From contig NZ_LQXR01000009.1 in NCBI RefSeq assembly GCF_001590725.1, positions 25,977 to 89,976 on the forward strand: a stretch of 64,000 nt of DNA, read 5' to 3'. A model generated the notes under the pieces. That model saw only the letters and a list, made by a program, of their open reading frames with translations. It searched no databases and was not told the DNA's origin. Position numbers and translations under genes: made by a program. Source of the DNA: Snodgrassella sp. CFCC 13594 (GTDB lineage Bacteria; Pseudomonadota; Gammaproteobacteria; Burkholderiales; Neisseriaceae). Of the stretch, positions 1 through 10,300 are shown in pieces. Numbering within the stretch: the stretch's first letter is position 1; every line of letters starts with the position of its first letter.

Positions 1-1320
1 AATGGCCTTTTGTTCGGGCACGATCCCCGCCATTTTAAACAAGTTGCGATCCAGCATTTGAGCTTTCCCAGAAGTCAGCACAATTTCCACACCGCCCACC
101 GATAAACGCACAGCATCACCAACATCCACCAGCACACCGTGCATCATTGGACCATCGTAACGACATTTACCCTGGTAAAATCCTTCAATCCGGCAATCCA
201 CAGTGAACGGTTCATCCCCTTTTGCACCCGATTGTCCACCGAGCGTCAACGTCATTCGCTCACCCACATTATGTTGCTGCACTTGTTTCACTGCATCTGG
301 ATCGCTAATCAACCCAATGGCGGCATTGCTGGCTTGATTCGCCACCAATGCACGTAACATACCGGTGGTGTTGGAATCACCACCAGCACCTGGATTATCT
401 TGGGTATCAGCAATAACCACGGGGCCGCTGTGTTGTTGCGACAATGCTATAGCCTGTTTAACAGCTTCATCTGGTGGCAAAAAATCCACCACCCAAGCTG
501 CTTCTTGATTGGCCACCAGCGCAAATAGCCGATCTACGGCGTTAATCACCTGCTGTTCATCTTCACCATAGCCAAATACCGTACCCCCGCACTCTGCGAT
601 GTCTGCAGCTGGGAAACCCTGTGCAAAAGACAAGCTGGTTGCAGTGCCTTTTTCCCACTCTGCTAAGCGTTGATAAACGGTTTTGGCTGGTTCCAAAAAA
701 GTACTCTGAGCATTGATCGCAGTCAGAAAAGGCAATCGTCTGAAGTGGCGGTATAGATGATCACCTTGCAACAATCGATGCATCACGTGCGCGCAACGCT
801 GGCCTGTTTGCGCCATGTCTACATGTGGATACGTACGAAATGCAGACAATACGCTGGCTTCATCAAACATTTTTTGGGTCACATTGGCATGCAAATCAAG
901 ACTCACGACAATGGGCATTTCTTTGCCCACAAGCTGACGAATCCGCTGCAATAGTTCGCCTTCCCCATCGGTTAAATGCTCCGGCACCATGGCGCCATGC
1001 AAATCCAAATAGATGCCATCTATCTGATGTGTCTTCACGCCTTCCAGTATTTCTGCCACGATGGACTCATAGGTTTGCTGTTCAACAAAAGATGATGGTG
1101 TGGCAGCAGCCCAAATGATCGGAATCATTTCATAACCCAAGGATTCTGCCTTCTAAATAAAACCGCCAATGGGGATATTCATCGATTCCATATCAAGAAT
1201 CGCTTGGCCACGAGCCATGGGCGGAAAACCGCCACCATTTTCAAAATGTTCATAACGTGCCATTGAAGGTGCAAATGTATTGGTTTCATGTTGAAAACCG
1301 GCAATTAAAATGCGTTTCAT
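1..1320 (-). pseudogene. M81 family metallopeptidase (MlrC-like), interrupted by an amber codon; runs off the window
   Basis: The translation matches the M81/MlrC family (microcystinase C-like zinc peptidases): N-terminus MKRILIAGFQHETNTFAP, then IWAAATPS, DLHGAM, SLDLHANVT and DTQDNPGAGGDSNTT, the last three carrying the likely metal ligands. After 55 codons (ending NIPIGGFI) a TAG interrupts the frame. The same frame then continues open to the window edge with good family sequence (KAESLGYEMIPIIW). The family usually has a sense codon here, so one C-to-T change in CAG would explain it. The start overlaps the stop of the upstream transporter gene as ATGA, so the two were co-transcribed. It is either a recent pseudogene, a sequence error, or translated from an internal ATG just after the stop. 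Confidence 0.8.
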
Positions 1321-2633
1321 GATTTCACCTCTTGTTTCAAAGCAAAGGCACCCAGCAAAGCCAAACCGCCCAAAGCCAATAAAATGGCCATCACAATCCA
1401 ACCAGCCATCAGCGATTGGGTCATGGATTGCGCCATGCCCATGATATTGGGACTGATAAACCCACCAATCAGGCCAATACTGTTAATCAAAGCAATGCCC
1501 CCAGCTGCTGCGGTATCCGTCAGGTATCTAGATGGAATGGCCCAAAATATGGTATACGCAGCCCACATTAAGCCTGTGGCCAAAACAATGCTGACAAATG
1601 CCGCCCAGAAATGCGTGGTAAACGAAACCGAAACCAACAACAAAACACCCGCGCCCAAAGCAGTGAGCGACCCATGCCACTTCCGCTCTTGCATGGCATC
1701 AGATGTTTTGGCAAACACCAACATAAACACAATACTGACCAAATAAGGTATCGAAGTGAGCCAACCCACCGTATTCAAATCATGGATGCCACTGTTTTTC
1801 AGTAAGGTAGGGAACCAAAAACCGATGGCATAGATGCCACTAATGATGGTCAAATAAGCAAATGCCATGCAGTAAATCCATGGATCCTTCAATACAGTTT
1901 TAAATCCGGTATGGGTCGTGGTTTGATGCACCTGGATTTCTTGTCGAATTAGCTGTTTTTCGCTTTCGGTCAACCATTTGGCTTGATTGGGGTGATCAGT
2001 TAGGTAGAAAAAAGTCACCATCCCTAAAACCACCGTAGGAATGCCTTCAATCAGAAATACCCACTGCCATCCTGCCAACCCATGGGTGCCATCGAATAAC
2101 GTCATGATGTGTGTGGATAAAGGGGAGCCCAACATTCCGCCCAATGGTGCCGCCATCATCACAATAGCCATCACTCGCGCCATGCGCGCACCCGAATACC
2201 AGTAGGTCAGAAAGAAAATCATCCCCGGCGCAAAACCCGCCTCAAACACCCCCAATAAAAAACGCAAAACATAAAACATGGTGGGCGAGGTCACAAACAA
2301 CATTGAAGCAGAAGCCAGGCCCCAGAGCACCATAATGCGGGTAATCGTTTTCCGAGCACCAATTTTTTCTAGTAACAAATTGCTGGGAATTTCAAACATC
2401 ACATAGCCCAGAAAAAAGATCCCGGCAGCCATGCCATACACCGCATCGCTAAACCCCAAATCCTGTTGCATTTGCAATTTAGCAAAACCGATATTGATGC
2501 GATCCAAATAAGAAAAGAAATAACACAGCAATAACAAAGGCAGAAGCCGCCAACTGATTTTTTTATAAACGCGATTCAGTTGTTCGGCATGGGCTGTGTT
2601 CAGGTTTGATACAACGGCATTGGGTGTATCCAT
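1317..2633 (-). CDS. MFS transporter, anion:cation symporter (ACS) type
   Basis: A roughly 440-residue inner-membrane protein with about 12 hydrophobic segments in two halves. YFFSYLDRINIGFAKLQM in the first segment is typical of the ACS (phthalate/tartrate/hexuronate permease) branch of the major facilitator superfamily. LRFLLGVFEAGFAPGM and the LTYWY motif follow. The substrate cannot be read from sequence; these proteins usually import organic anions. It is translationally coupled (ATGA) to the M81 peptidase gene and divergent from a LysR regulator, so the three probably form one catabolic locus. Of several in-frame starts, the chosen ATG lies 5 nt after AGGGAG. Confidence 0.85.
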   Translation of the reverse strand: MDTPNAVVSNLNTAHAEQLNRVYKKISWRLLPLLLLCYFFSYLDRINIGFAKLQMQQDLGFSDAVYGMAAGIFFLGYVMFEIPSNLLLEKIGARKTITRIMVLWGLASASMLFVTSPTMFYVLRFLLGVFEAGFAPGMIFFLTYWYSGARMARVMAIVMMAAPLGGMLGSPLSTHIMTLFDGTHGLAGWQWVFLIEGIPTVVLGMVTFFYLTDHPNQAKWLTESEKQLIRQEIQVHQTTTHTGFKTVLKDPWIYCMAFAYLTIISGIYAIGFWFPTLLKNSGIHDLNTVGWLTSIPYLVSIVFMLVFAKTSDAMQERKWHGSLTALGAGVLLLVSVSFTTHFWAAFVSIVLATGLMWAAYTIFWAIPSRYLTDTAAAGGIALINSIGLIGGFISPNIMGMAQSMTQSLMAGWIVMAILLALGGLALLGAFALKQEVKS

Positions 2634-2756
2634 CATCACTCCCTAGAATGTGAATTGAATGAAATGTGTGTACTGCCAACGCAGTATAGGGAGCTGATTT
2701 GCTGACAACAATGTTATGATTAGGCACTATTGATGTTTTTTTATCATCAGGCCACC

Positions 2757-3707
2757 ATGAAAAAAAATTTTACATATGATTTTTTAATACAAAGTGTTAA
2801 TGAAAAACGCCTGCGTTATTTTTATCTGGTGATGATTTCCGGCTCAATGCGCCAAGCCGCGGAAATTTTAGATATTGATCAAGCCGGAATCAGTCGGCAA
2901 ATTCAAGTATTCGAACAAGAATTAAACATCAAATTATTTGAACGAAAAGGCAGAAATATTATACCCACGGAGGCGGCATATATTGTCTTGGACTATTTCA
3001 AAGAGCAAATGCGCTGTGAAAATGCCTTGTTTCATCAATTGCACGAACTCAAGCAATCACGTCAACAAAATGTTTCCGTGGTATCCAGTGAAGGCTTTAT
3101 CTATACCTTAATCAATCAAGTTTTGAAGCCTGTTAATCAACAATATGCTGATTTGTCGATTCGCTTAGAACTGATGGATGTCAATTATATTGTCCGGCTT
3201 GTGGCTGAAGGAAAGGCAGATTTGGGCTTGGCTTACAACCCGCCACTACACCCTGATGTGTGTATATTGGGTCAAAAAAACGACCCGGCCATTTTGGCGG
3301 TGCCATTCAATCACCCTTTAACCAAGCTGAAAAGAGCCATTCGTTTTGAAGAATTATCCGCTTTTCGCTTTGCAGTAATGCCTTTAGGATATGGGTTTAG
3401 GCAAATCATGGACAGCGAGCTGGCACGCACCCAAACCAGCCTAGACATTGGTCTGGTCACCAACTCCATGTCTGCCTTAAAAAATTACGTGGCAGCAGGA
3501 CATGGTATTTCTATCCTGCGTGCAGTGGATGTCCATCAAGAAGTAGGCAGCAAGCACATTCAAATGTTGCCATTGGATTCCGAACTCTGTTCACAAGCCC
3601 AAAGTCAGTTATTGATGCGAAAACACGTCACTGTATCTGATTCATGTCGGGTATTGATTCGACAAATCCAAACCAGCTTTGGATTAACAGCCATTACGGA
3701 CGTTTGA
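2757..3707 (+). CDS. LysR-family transcriptional regulator
   Basis: The N-terminal winged helix-turn-helix (about residues 16-75, with SMRQAAEILDIDQAGISRQI as the recognition unit) is followed by a periplasmic-binding-protein-like effector domain (about residues 90-300). This is the standard LTTR layout at about 316 residues. It is transcribed divergently from the MFS/M81 pair across about 120 bp, the usual arrangement for a LysR protein controlling its neighbours. The effector is unknown. An upstream ATG at 2733 is also possible; this start was chosen for the AGG five bases ahead and the family's usual N-terminal length. Confidence 0.85.
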   Translation: MKKNFTYDFLIQSVNEKRLRYFYLVMISGSMRQAAEILDIDQAGISRQIQVFEQELNIKLFERKGRNIIPTEAAYIVLDYFKEQMRCENALFHQLHELKQSRQQNVSVVSSEGFIYTLINQVLKPVNQQYADLSIRLELMDVNYIVRLVAEGKADLGLAYNPPLHPDVCILGQKNDPAILAVPFNHPLTKLKRAIRFEELSAFRFAVMPLGYGFRQIMDSELARTQTSLDIGLVTNSMSALKNYVAAGHGISILRAVDVHQEVGSKHIQMLPLDSELCSQAQSQLLMRKHVTVSDSCRVLIRQIQTSFGLTAITDV

Positions 3708-3736
3708 TGGCTACTGCACACCAAGCAAATTGCGCA

Positions 3737-4258
3737 TCATTGTGGTGACTGATGCTGCCTCCACCATACTTCAATGGCCTCTGCATCGGGTGGCAATACG
3801 GTCACATATTCGTCACCAAATGCGCGCCACGCTGTCTGAAAAGAAGGCGAAAGCAAACACAATACTGGCAAAGATGCTGCGGCAGCAGCCCCATATTCGG
3901 CCGCAAAGCCCCGCCCTTCTGCCTCAGCATGACCAAATTTATTGATGATGAGTAAATCTGGCTGGGCAGCCATGTCGCGTCGCAATACGCTGGCCGCATC
4001 AGCCAAGGCTTGCTCATCCAACAAACAGCTGCTTGAGCCCGTTCCCAAACATTGCAAAATGCTAAAGCATGTGCCATCGGCTACCGATTGAATGACATCA
4101 CTTTGCCGCAAACCTTGCTCATTACACGCATTCAACAATCCCCCTAGGTGCCATCCCTGCTGCTGCCATTGTTGAATCAAGCGCCACACCAATGCCGTGG
4201 TACCATCAGCATCCTCATACAGCACGCCCGCCATTAATGCATTATTCGCCACGCCCAT
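3737..4258 (-). CDS. DUF2478 family protein (P-loop-like, nucleoside-triphosphatase-related)
   Basis: This 173-residue protein matches the DUF2478 family in DLLIINKFGHAEAEGRGFA and the following alanine-rich, VLCLLSP segment. The N-terminus AGVLYEDADGTTALVWRLI resembles a degenerate P-loop region without a clear GxxGxGKT. Family members often lie beside molybdate or other metal transport genes; here the neighbour is the copper ATPase operon, same strand, about 95 bp away. Its function is unknown, and a link to metal handling is inference from position only. LysR ends convergently about 30 bp from its stop. Confidence 0.65.
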   Translation of the reverse strand: MGVANNALMAGVLYEDADGTTALVWRLIQQWQQQGWHLGGLLNACNEQGLRQSDVIQSVADGTCFSILQCLGTGSSSCLLDEQALADAASVLRRDMAAQPDLLIINKFGHAEAEGRGFAAEYGAAAAASLPVLCLLSPSFQTAWRAFGDEYVTVLPPDAEAIEVWWRQHQSPQ

Positions 4259-4353
4259 ACTGAAATACCTGTTTTGAAATCAAATTGTCACCATGACCAA
4301 GCACCTGCGCCACAAAATACGCCATCAACTTCAGCGCGTCGATGAACCTATTT

Positions 4354-6519
4354 TTATTCCGACAAGCGGCTATTTTTCAAACGTAACGCATTACCCAACA
4401 CCGAAATCGAGCTTAACGCCATGGCTGCGCCGGCAATGACCGGACTCAACCAACCCATCGCGGCCAAAGGAATACCCAGTATGTTGTAGAAAAACGCAAA
4501 AAATAAATTTTGCTTAATGTTGCGCACAGTGTCTTGAGCCAAGGCCAAAGCATCCGCTACTTGATTCACAGAATGCTGCATAAGTGTGGCGCTCGCCGTG
4601 TGCGCCGCCACATCGGCGCCGCCATACATGGCAAAACTCACGTCAGCCGCCGCCAAAGCCGGCGCATCATTCACGCCATCGCCCACCATGGCCACAACTT
4701 TACCCTCTTTCATCAAAGCTTCCACAGCCTGTGCCTTGTCGCGCGGGCTCATCTCCGCTTGATAGTGGCCGATATCCAATTGTTCAGCCACATGCTGTAC
4801 CACACCGAGGTGGTCTCCGCTCATAATGTGCACATCCATGCCCTGTTTCTGCAAACGGCGCACGGCTGCCAACGAATCGGCCTTGAGGGTATCGGCCAAG
4901 GCAAAAGCACCCACTACCTCGCCGGCCAAGCTCACCGCCACCACGCTCGCACTCTGCCATTGCACATGGGTTTGCAATTGCTCAGGCAACTGCCAGCCCA
5001 CATATTTCGGCTGCCCCACTTTAACCACGCCAAAACCCTGGACTTCGGCGGCGATGCCTTGTCCAGTTTCACTGTGACTTTGTGCCGCAGTAGGCCATAC
5101 CAATTCTTTCTGCTGGGCTTCCGCCACAATGGCCTGTGCCAAGGGATGATTAGCCAAACTTTCAACTGCCGCGCTGATACGCCATACGTCTTCCGCTGTT
5201 AATTGACCATGTTCAGGCAACCACTGTGCCACTACCTGCGGCTGCCCCGTGGTCAAAGTGCCTGTTTTATCCAAAATGACGGTATTCACTTTACTGGCTC
5301 GCTCCATCGACGCCGCATCTTTAAACCACACCCCAAAACCGGCGGCCTTACCCATACCCACCATGATGGCTGCCGGTGTGGCCAAACCCAACGCGCAAGG
5401 ACAGGCAATCACCAATACCGCTACCGCGCGCATCAAGGCATCATTCAGGTTGGTTGTTAACCACGCATTAAGGACAAAAGTCAGCACGGCAATGGCCAAT
5501 ACCACGGGTACAAATACCGCCGCCACTTTATCCGCTAAGCGCGCAATCGGCGCTTTGCTGCCTTGGGCTTCCGCCAACGCCGCCATCATGTCGCCCAAAA
5601 GCGTCTTACTGCCCAAACTGTGTGCCTGATACACCACGCTACCATCGGTCACCAATGCGCCGGCCAGCAAGGTATCCCCCACTGTTTTCAGCAAAGGCCG
5701 CGATTCGCCCGTGAGGTGGCTCTCGTCCACCCATGCTTCGCCGCGCTCGATGGCACCATCGGCTGCCACGCGTTCACCTGCGTTCACCTGCAAAATGTCG
5801 TTCACGTGCACTTGATCCAAAGGCACAGATTCCCAAGCTGAGCCATTTTGCTTACGCACCATTTGGGGCGTCAGCTTGAGCAATAAGCCCATACTATTGA
5901 GGCTCTGTTTTTTGGTGCGCGCCTCCAAATACTTACCTAACGAAACGAATGCAATCACCATCACACTGGCTTCAAAATAAATGTGCCCATGTCCATTCAT
6001 GTCTGATGGCGCAAACAACATATAACTGGAATAGAGCCAAATCGACAGCGTACCCAGACTCACCAATACATCCATATTGGCCAATCCACCTTTAATCGAT
6101 GCCCATGCGCCTTTATAGAATGGCCAAGCCAAGCCCCACTGCATGATGCTGGCCAAGACGAATTGCCAAATGGGTGACAACATCCAATCGTGTCGTCCTA
6201 AAAACATGCCCACCATGCCCACCAGAAAGGGCAATGTAATCAGCCATTCGAGCGCCAACCGTGCCGAAAATTTCGGCATCGCGCCCAATTGCGGCAAAGC
6301 ATGCTCGTCAATGGGCTTGGCGTCATAACCTGCTTTTTGGATAAAACCCACAATATCCGCCGGTTTAAGCTGGCTATCGTCAAAATGGACTTGCGCTTCC
6401 TCTCCAGCAAAATTCACACTGGCCGAACTCACTGACTGCTGACGATTCAGTACTTTCTCAATACGCGTGGCGCATGCTTGGCAAGTCATGCCTTCAATCT
6501 GAAAACGGGCTTTTTGCAT
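4354..6519 (-). CDS. copA: Cu(+)-exporting P1B-type ATPase
   Basis: A P1B-type heavy-metal ATPase of about 721 residues that pumps monovalent copper out of the cytoplasm. The order is: one N-terminal heavy-metal-associated domain with GMTCQACATRIEKVL (CxxC), membrane helices, actuator loop HLTGESRPL, transmembrane CPC metal site (VIACPCALGLATP), phosphorylation site DKTGTLTTG, the SLANHPLAQAI His-Pro motif, hinge GDGVNDAPALAAADV, and two final helices. CPC plus the CueR-type regulator point to Cu/Ag rather than Zn/Cd. The start is the second of two ATGs, five bases after GGAGG. copZ lies upstream on the same strand, with an inverted DUS pair between them. Confidence 0.95.
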   Translation of the reverse strand: MQKARFQIEGMTCQACATRIEKVLNRQQSVSSASVNFAGEEAQVHFDDSQLKPADIVGFIQKAGYDAKPIDEHALPQLGAMPKFSARLALEWLITLPFLVGMVGMFLGRHDWMLSPIWQFVLASIMQWGLAWPFYKGAWASIKGGLANMDVLVSLGTLSIWLYSSYMLFAPSDMNGHGHIYFEASVMVIAFVSLGKYLEARTKKQSLNSMGLLLKLTPQMVRKQNGSAWESVPLDQVHVNDILQVNAGERVAADGAIERGEAWVDESHLTGESRPLLKTVGDTLLAGALVTDGSVVYQAHSLGSKTLLGDMMAALAEAQGSKAPIARLADKVAAVFVPVVLAIAVLTFVLNAWLTTNLNDALMRAVAVLVIACPCALGLATPAAIMVGMGKAAGFGVWFKDAASMERASKVNTVILDKTGTLTTGQPQVVAQWLPEHGQLTAEDVWRISAAVESLANHPLAQAIVAEAQQKELVWPTAAQSHSETGQGIAAEVQGFGVVKVGQPKYVGWQLPEQLQTHVQWQSASVVAVSLAGEVVGAFALADTLKADSLAAVRRLQKQGMDVHIMSGDHLGVVQHVAEQLDIGHYQAEMSPRDKAQAVEALMKEGKVVAMVGDGVNDAPALAAADVSFAMYGGADVAAHTASATLMQHSVNQVADALALAQDTVRNIKQNLFFAFFYNILGIPLAAMGWLSPVIAGAAMALSSISVLGNALRLKNSRLSE

Positions 6520-6561
6520 CATGGCCTCCTTCTTCTTAATTTATGCCTCAATGCGTCAACA

Positions 6562-6587
6562 TTCAGGCAGCCCCAAGGCTGCCTGAA
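6562..6587. terminator. Inverted DUS pair between copZ and copA
   Basis: TTCAGGCAGCC and AGGCTGCCTGAA (second copy perfect, 6576-6587) face each other around a 3-4 nt loop and give an 11-bp stem. There is no T tract on either side, so it is a weak Rho-independent terminator at best. Because it lies inside the copZ-copA operon it may act as a partial attenuator or a processing/stability hairpin that keeps copZ mRNA in excess. Confidence 0.6.
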
Positions 6588-6613
6588 ACCACACTAAAAC
6601 CAATGCATCCCAT

Positions 6614-6828
6614 TTACTGTTCAATTTTTACATCGTAGCCCGCATCTTCCACTGCTTCGACCAATGCTGTTGGGCTGGTTTTGGCCTCATCAAATTCAAC
6701 TTGGGCTTGGGCATGGGCCAAATCCACATGGCTTTTACCACGCCAGATACCGCGAGTAATGCTCGGGTAACACTTTTAACACACCCGCCACAACTCATAC
6801 CGTCTATGTGTAGAATCACATTTTGCAT
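6614..6828 (-). pseudogene. copZ: Copper chaperone CopZ (HMA domain), frameshifted by one missing base
   Basis: A small heavy-metal-associated protein that carries Cu(I) to CopA. The N-terminal half is intact with the metal site GMSCGGCVKSV (CxxC). After SGVVK the frame is lost; reading on in the next frame gives SHVDLAHAQAQVEFDEAK and a final AGYDVKIEQ, the expected beta-alpha-beta C-terminus. Adding one A to the AAAA run (plus-strand TTTT at 6733-6736) restores one 71-residue protein. The length is one base short of a multiple of three. The first frame stops early at 6628. Probably a sequencing deletion. It follows the CueR-type promoter directly. Confidence 0.85.
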
Positions 6829-6858
6829 GATGAATCTCCTTATCGATCAAGTGGAAAC

Positions 6859-6889
6859 AGCATAAACCTTTACCCTATGTTAAAGTCAA
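6859..6889 (-). promoter_or_regulatory. MerR/CueR-type promoter and operator for copZ-copA
   Basis: On the minus strand TTGACT (-35) and TATGCT (-10) are separated by 19 bp, the over-long spacer typical of promoters that MerR-family activators untwist. An imperfect dyad (ACCTTTA and TTAAAGT arms, 6866-6886) fills the spacer. It sits between divergent copZ and the CueR-like gene, so it should give copper-induced expression of the efflux operon. Confidence 0.8.
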
Positions 6890-6921
6890 ATTTTTAAACT
6901 TCACGCTTAGGCACAACAACC

Positions 6922-7362
6922 ATGATCAATATTAGTCAAGCCGCCAGTGCCGTTGGGCTATCAACCAAAGCCATACGCGATTATGAGACCGCCAATCTGA
7001 TCCACCCAATGCGTGCCGACAACGGCTATCGACTCTACAACGCCAATGATATCGAAACCTTACGCTTCATCAAGCATGCCCGCGATGTGGATTTTTCACT
7101 GGCTCAAATTACCCAATTGCTGGCTTTGCGCAACAATCCACAACGCGCCAGTGCTGACGTCAAAACACTGGTCGGCCAACACATCCATATGCTCACCCAT
7201 AAAATTGAACGCTTAAGCTCCATGAGAACCACTTTGCAAGGCTGGTATGACCAATGTGGTGGCAATCATCAACCCGACTGCGCCATATTGACCGGACTGA
7301 GTAAAGCCGCTGATCACGGTGCCAACAGCCAACCGGCAGCCAAAGTGCCCAAAATTCGCTAA
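6922..7362 (+). CDS. cueR: MerR-family copper-responsive regulator, CueR-like
   Basis: 146 residues. The N-terminal MerR helix-turn-helix is seen in NISQAASAVGLSTKAIRDYE followed by NGYRLYNANDIETLRFI, then a dimerisation helix (about residues 75-110). The metal loop has two cysteines seven residues apart (C-GGNHQPD-C), the CueR arrangement for Cu(I)/Ag(I), with no third Cys as in MerR. It is divergent from copZ-copA and overlooks the 19-bp-spacer promoter it should control. The tail after residue 130 (AADHGANSQPAAK) is unstructured. The smc start follows within about 30 bp, so some read-through into smc is possible. Confidence 0.88.
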   Translation: MINISQAASAVGLSTKAIRDYETANLIHPMRADNGYRLYNANDIETLRFIKHARDVDFSLAQITQLLALRNNPQRASADVKTLVGQHIHMLTHKIERLSSMRTTLQGWYDQCGGNHQPDCAILTGLSKAADHGANSQPAAKVPKIR

Positions 7363-7393
7363 AATAGCGCGTTTTGTTGCCACTTATTTCTCC

Positions 7394-10300
7394 ATGCGCC
7401 TAACCCACATCAAGCTTGCCGGTTTCAAATCCTTTGTTGACCCCACTACCTTAACCGTTCCGGGCCAGCTGGTTGCAGTCATCGGCCCCAATGGTTGCGG
7501 TAAAAGCAATGTGATTGATGCTGTGCGCTGGGTATTGGGCGAAGCCTCAGCCAAACAATTGCGCGGCGAAAGCATGCAAGACGTGATTTTCAACGGAGCC
7601 AACACGCGAAGACCAGCACCGCGCGCCTCTGTAGAGTTGGTGTTTAACAACAGCGATGGCCAATTGCAAGGCCCTTGGGGACAATACACCGAGGTGGCCA
7701 TCAAACGCCAACTCACACGCCAAGGTGAATCAACTTATTACATCAACAATCAAGTGGTACGTCGTCGCGACATTACCGATTTATTTTTGGGCACGGGTGT
7801 TGGTGCTCGTGGTTATGCCGTCATTGAACAAGGCATGATCTCGCGCATTATTGAAGCACGGCCCGAAGAATTACGCGCCTACATTGAAGAAGCTGCAGGT
7901 ATTTCCAAATATAAAGAACGCCGCCGCGAGACTGAAAGCCGCCTCAAGGACACCCGAGAACACGTACAACGCTTGGGTGATTTACAAAGCGAATTGGATC
8001 GCCAAGTTGAAAAATTACAACGACAGGCCAAAACCGCAGAGCAATACCAAGCCCTTAAAGCGCAATTAACCCAACAGCAAGATTTACTCGACTACGTGCA
8101 ATGGCAACAAGCTTTACAACAAGCCGATGAAGCCACTACACGGCATCAGCAACATCAAGCCACACAAACTGAACTCACCGCTCAAATCAACGCGCTTCAG
8201 GCCGCCGCACACGCCATGCAGCAACAAGAACAGCAACAACAGCAGCAAGTGCATGAATGGGGTAATGAGCGAGCACTTCTGCGCGAACAATGGGCGCGTT
8301 TAGAAGAGCAAATCCGCCATCGACAAAGCCTGCAACAACGCTTTGAGCGCGAACAAAACCAAGCACAAACCCACTTACAGCGCCTACAACAACAAACAAT
8401 AACACTGGCTGAAGAATCAACGGGCCTAGATGAGCAATTGGCAGAGCAGCAGTTGTCACTAGAAGAATGGGCGTGGCAAATCACTGAGCATGAAACCCTA
8501 TTGCCTGAGTTGGAAGAGCAAGCCCAACAAGCTGAATTGGCGCGCCAAAGCCAGCAAAGCGAGTGGGCACGCCTACAACGTGAATATGCGCTCAAGCAAC
8601 AACAACAAAAACATGCCGAGCAAAATATTACCCAGCTACAACAGCGCCAATTACAACTCGCCGACGAGCAAAAACAACTGGCCTTGCCTGAAGAATCGGT
8701 CGTTGCGGCTGCCCAAGAGGCCGCGGCCCTGGCTGAAGCCGAGGTATTGGTGCTGGAAGATGACTTAGTACAGAGTGAAGCACATCATGCCGATATGCAG
8801 GCAGCCTATCAAGCTGCGCAAGCACAGTTGCAGACCTTAGAAAAGCAGCAACTAACATTAACGGCCCAACAATCGGCGCTGGCGGCCTTACTGCCGGCTG
8901 TGGAAGCCGACGACTTTTGGGCACAAACCGCACACACACAAGCCCTTTCCGTGTGGCAACAAATAGAAGTAGACACCGATTGGCAGCAAGCATTGGGTGT
9001 GGCTTTGGGCAAACGCCTGCAAGCTCGATGCTTGCCCAATTTTCAACCACCGGAACCGCTCCCCCCTGGCAGTGCTCAATGGATTAACCGCAACATGACA
9101 CCCAGCAGCCCCATCGCGGATCCTTTAAGTGCACACGTACACGCGCAAAGCAGCCCGCTTCTTCAGGCAGCCCTACACCACTGGCTTGATCACATTGGCT
9201 GCGCGGAAACGTTGTCTGAGGCCATAACTCGCCAATCGGAACTGACCGGACAACAAGCCCTGATTACCCCACAAGGACATTGGGTAGATGCTGTGAGCAT
9301 CAGCTTATTTGCCGAAACCGACGGCGAACCTTTGCTACAACGCCAACAACAATTACGCCAATGGGAAATAGAATCAGCGGCACTGGAAGTCCCTTTGCAA
9401 CAGGCACAGCAGGCTTTGGCTCACTGCATGGATGAAATGGCCTTGGCCAAGCAACAACAGCAACAGCAACAAAACCAACTAAAACAGCACCAACAAACGC
9501 TTCAGGCAGCCAGCAAACGTGCCACTGAATTGTTGACGCAGACCAATCAAGGTCAAATGCGGCAAGAACGCATTCGACAAGAATGGGCACAAATCACCGC
9601 TGCACTGAGCCAAGAAAGCCAACAACGGGATGCTGCCGCTGCCGATGCAGGCACTTTACAACAATCCATCGCAACATTAGCTGATCAACAACAACATCAG
9701 CAGCAACTGCATCAGCAGCAATTGCAGTCACTCAAACAAACCCAATTGAGCTTATTAGAAGCACGCCGAACCCAAGGCATGGTTGAAATGACCGTGATGC
9801 GCCTGCAACAACGGCAACACGCCATTGCCCAAGAACAATCGCGCATTACGCAAGAGCGTGAAGAATGGCAAGAGCGCCAAAGTGAATTGGCACTCCACCA
9901 TGAGCAAGAAAGCTTAGATGGGGAGTGGCAAGCGCAACTGGCAGAGTTGAATGCTCAAATGGAAGCAGCCAATGCCCGCTATGATGAAGCGCAAAGCCAA
10001 TTAAATGCGCAGCAAAAACAGGTTCAAGCAATCTACGAACAACAACAAACACTCAGCAACAGGCTGCCTGAAAGCCAAGCCGCGACACAACAGGCATTGT
10101 TGCAGCAACAAGAAGCACTACTCAATGCCAAGCGTTATCATGAAACCTTAAAAAATAATGGCGCTGATCTAGATGCCTTGGCTCAGCAACACAAGGACAG
10201 CAGCCCTCAGGCATTGGGCAATGACATAGCAACTTTGGCCCAACGCATCGCTGCTTTGGGTGCAGTGAATCTCGCGGCACTGCAAGAGCTGGCAGAAGCG

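Noticed and set aside
8187..9590. Antisense frames rich in Cys or Val within smc
   Set aside because: They are the complement of CAA/CAG-rich coiled-coil codons in a clearly intact gene.
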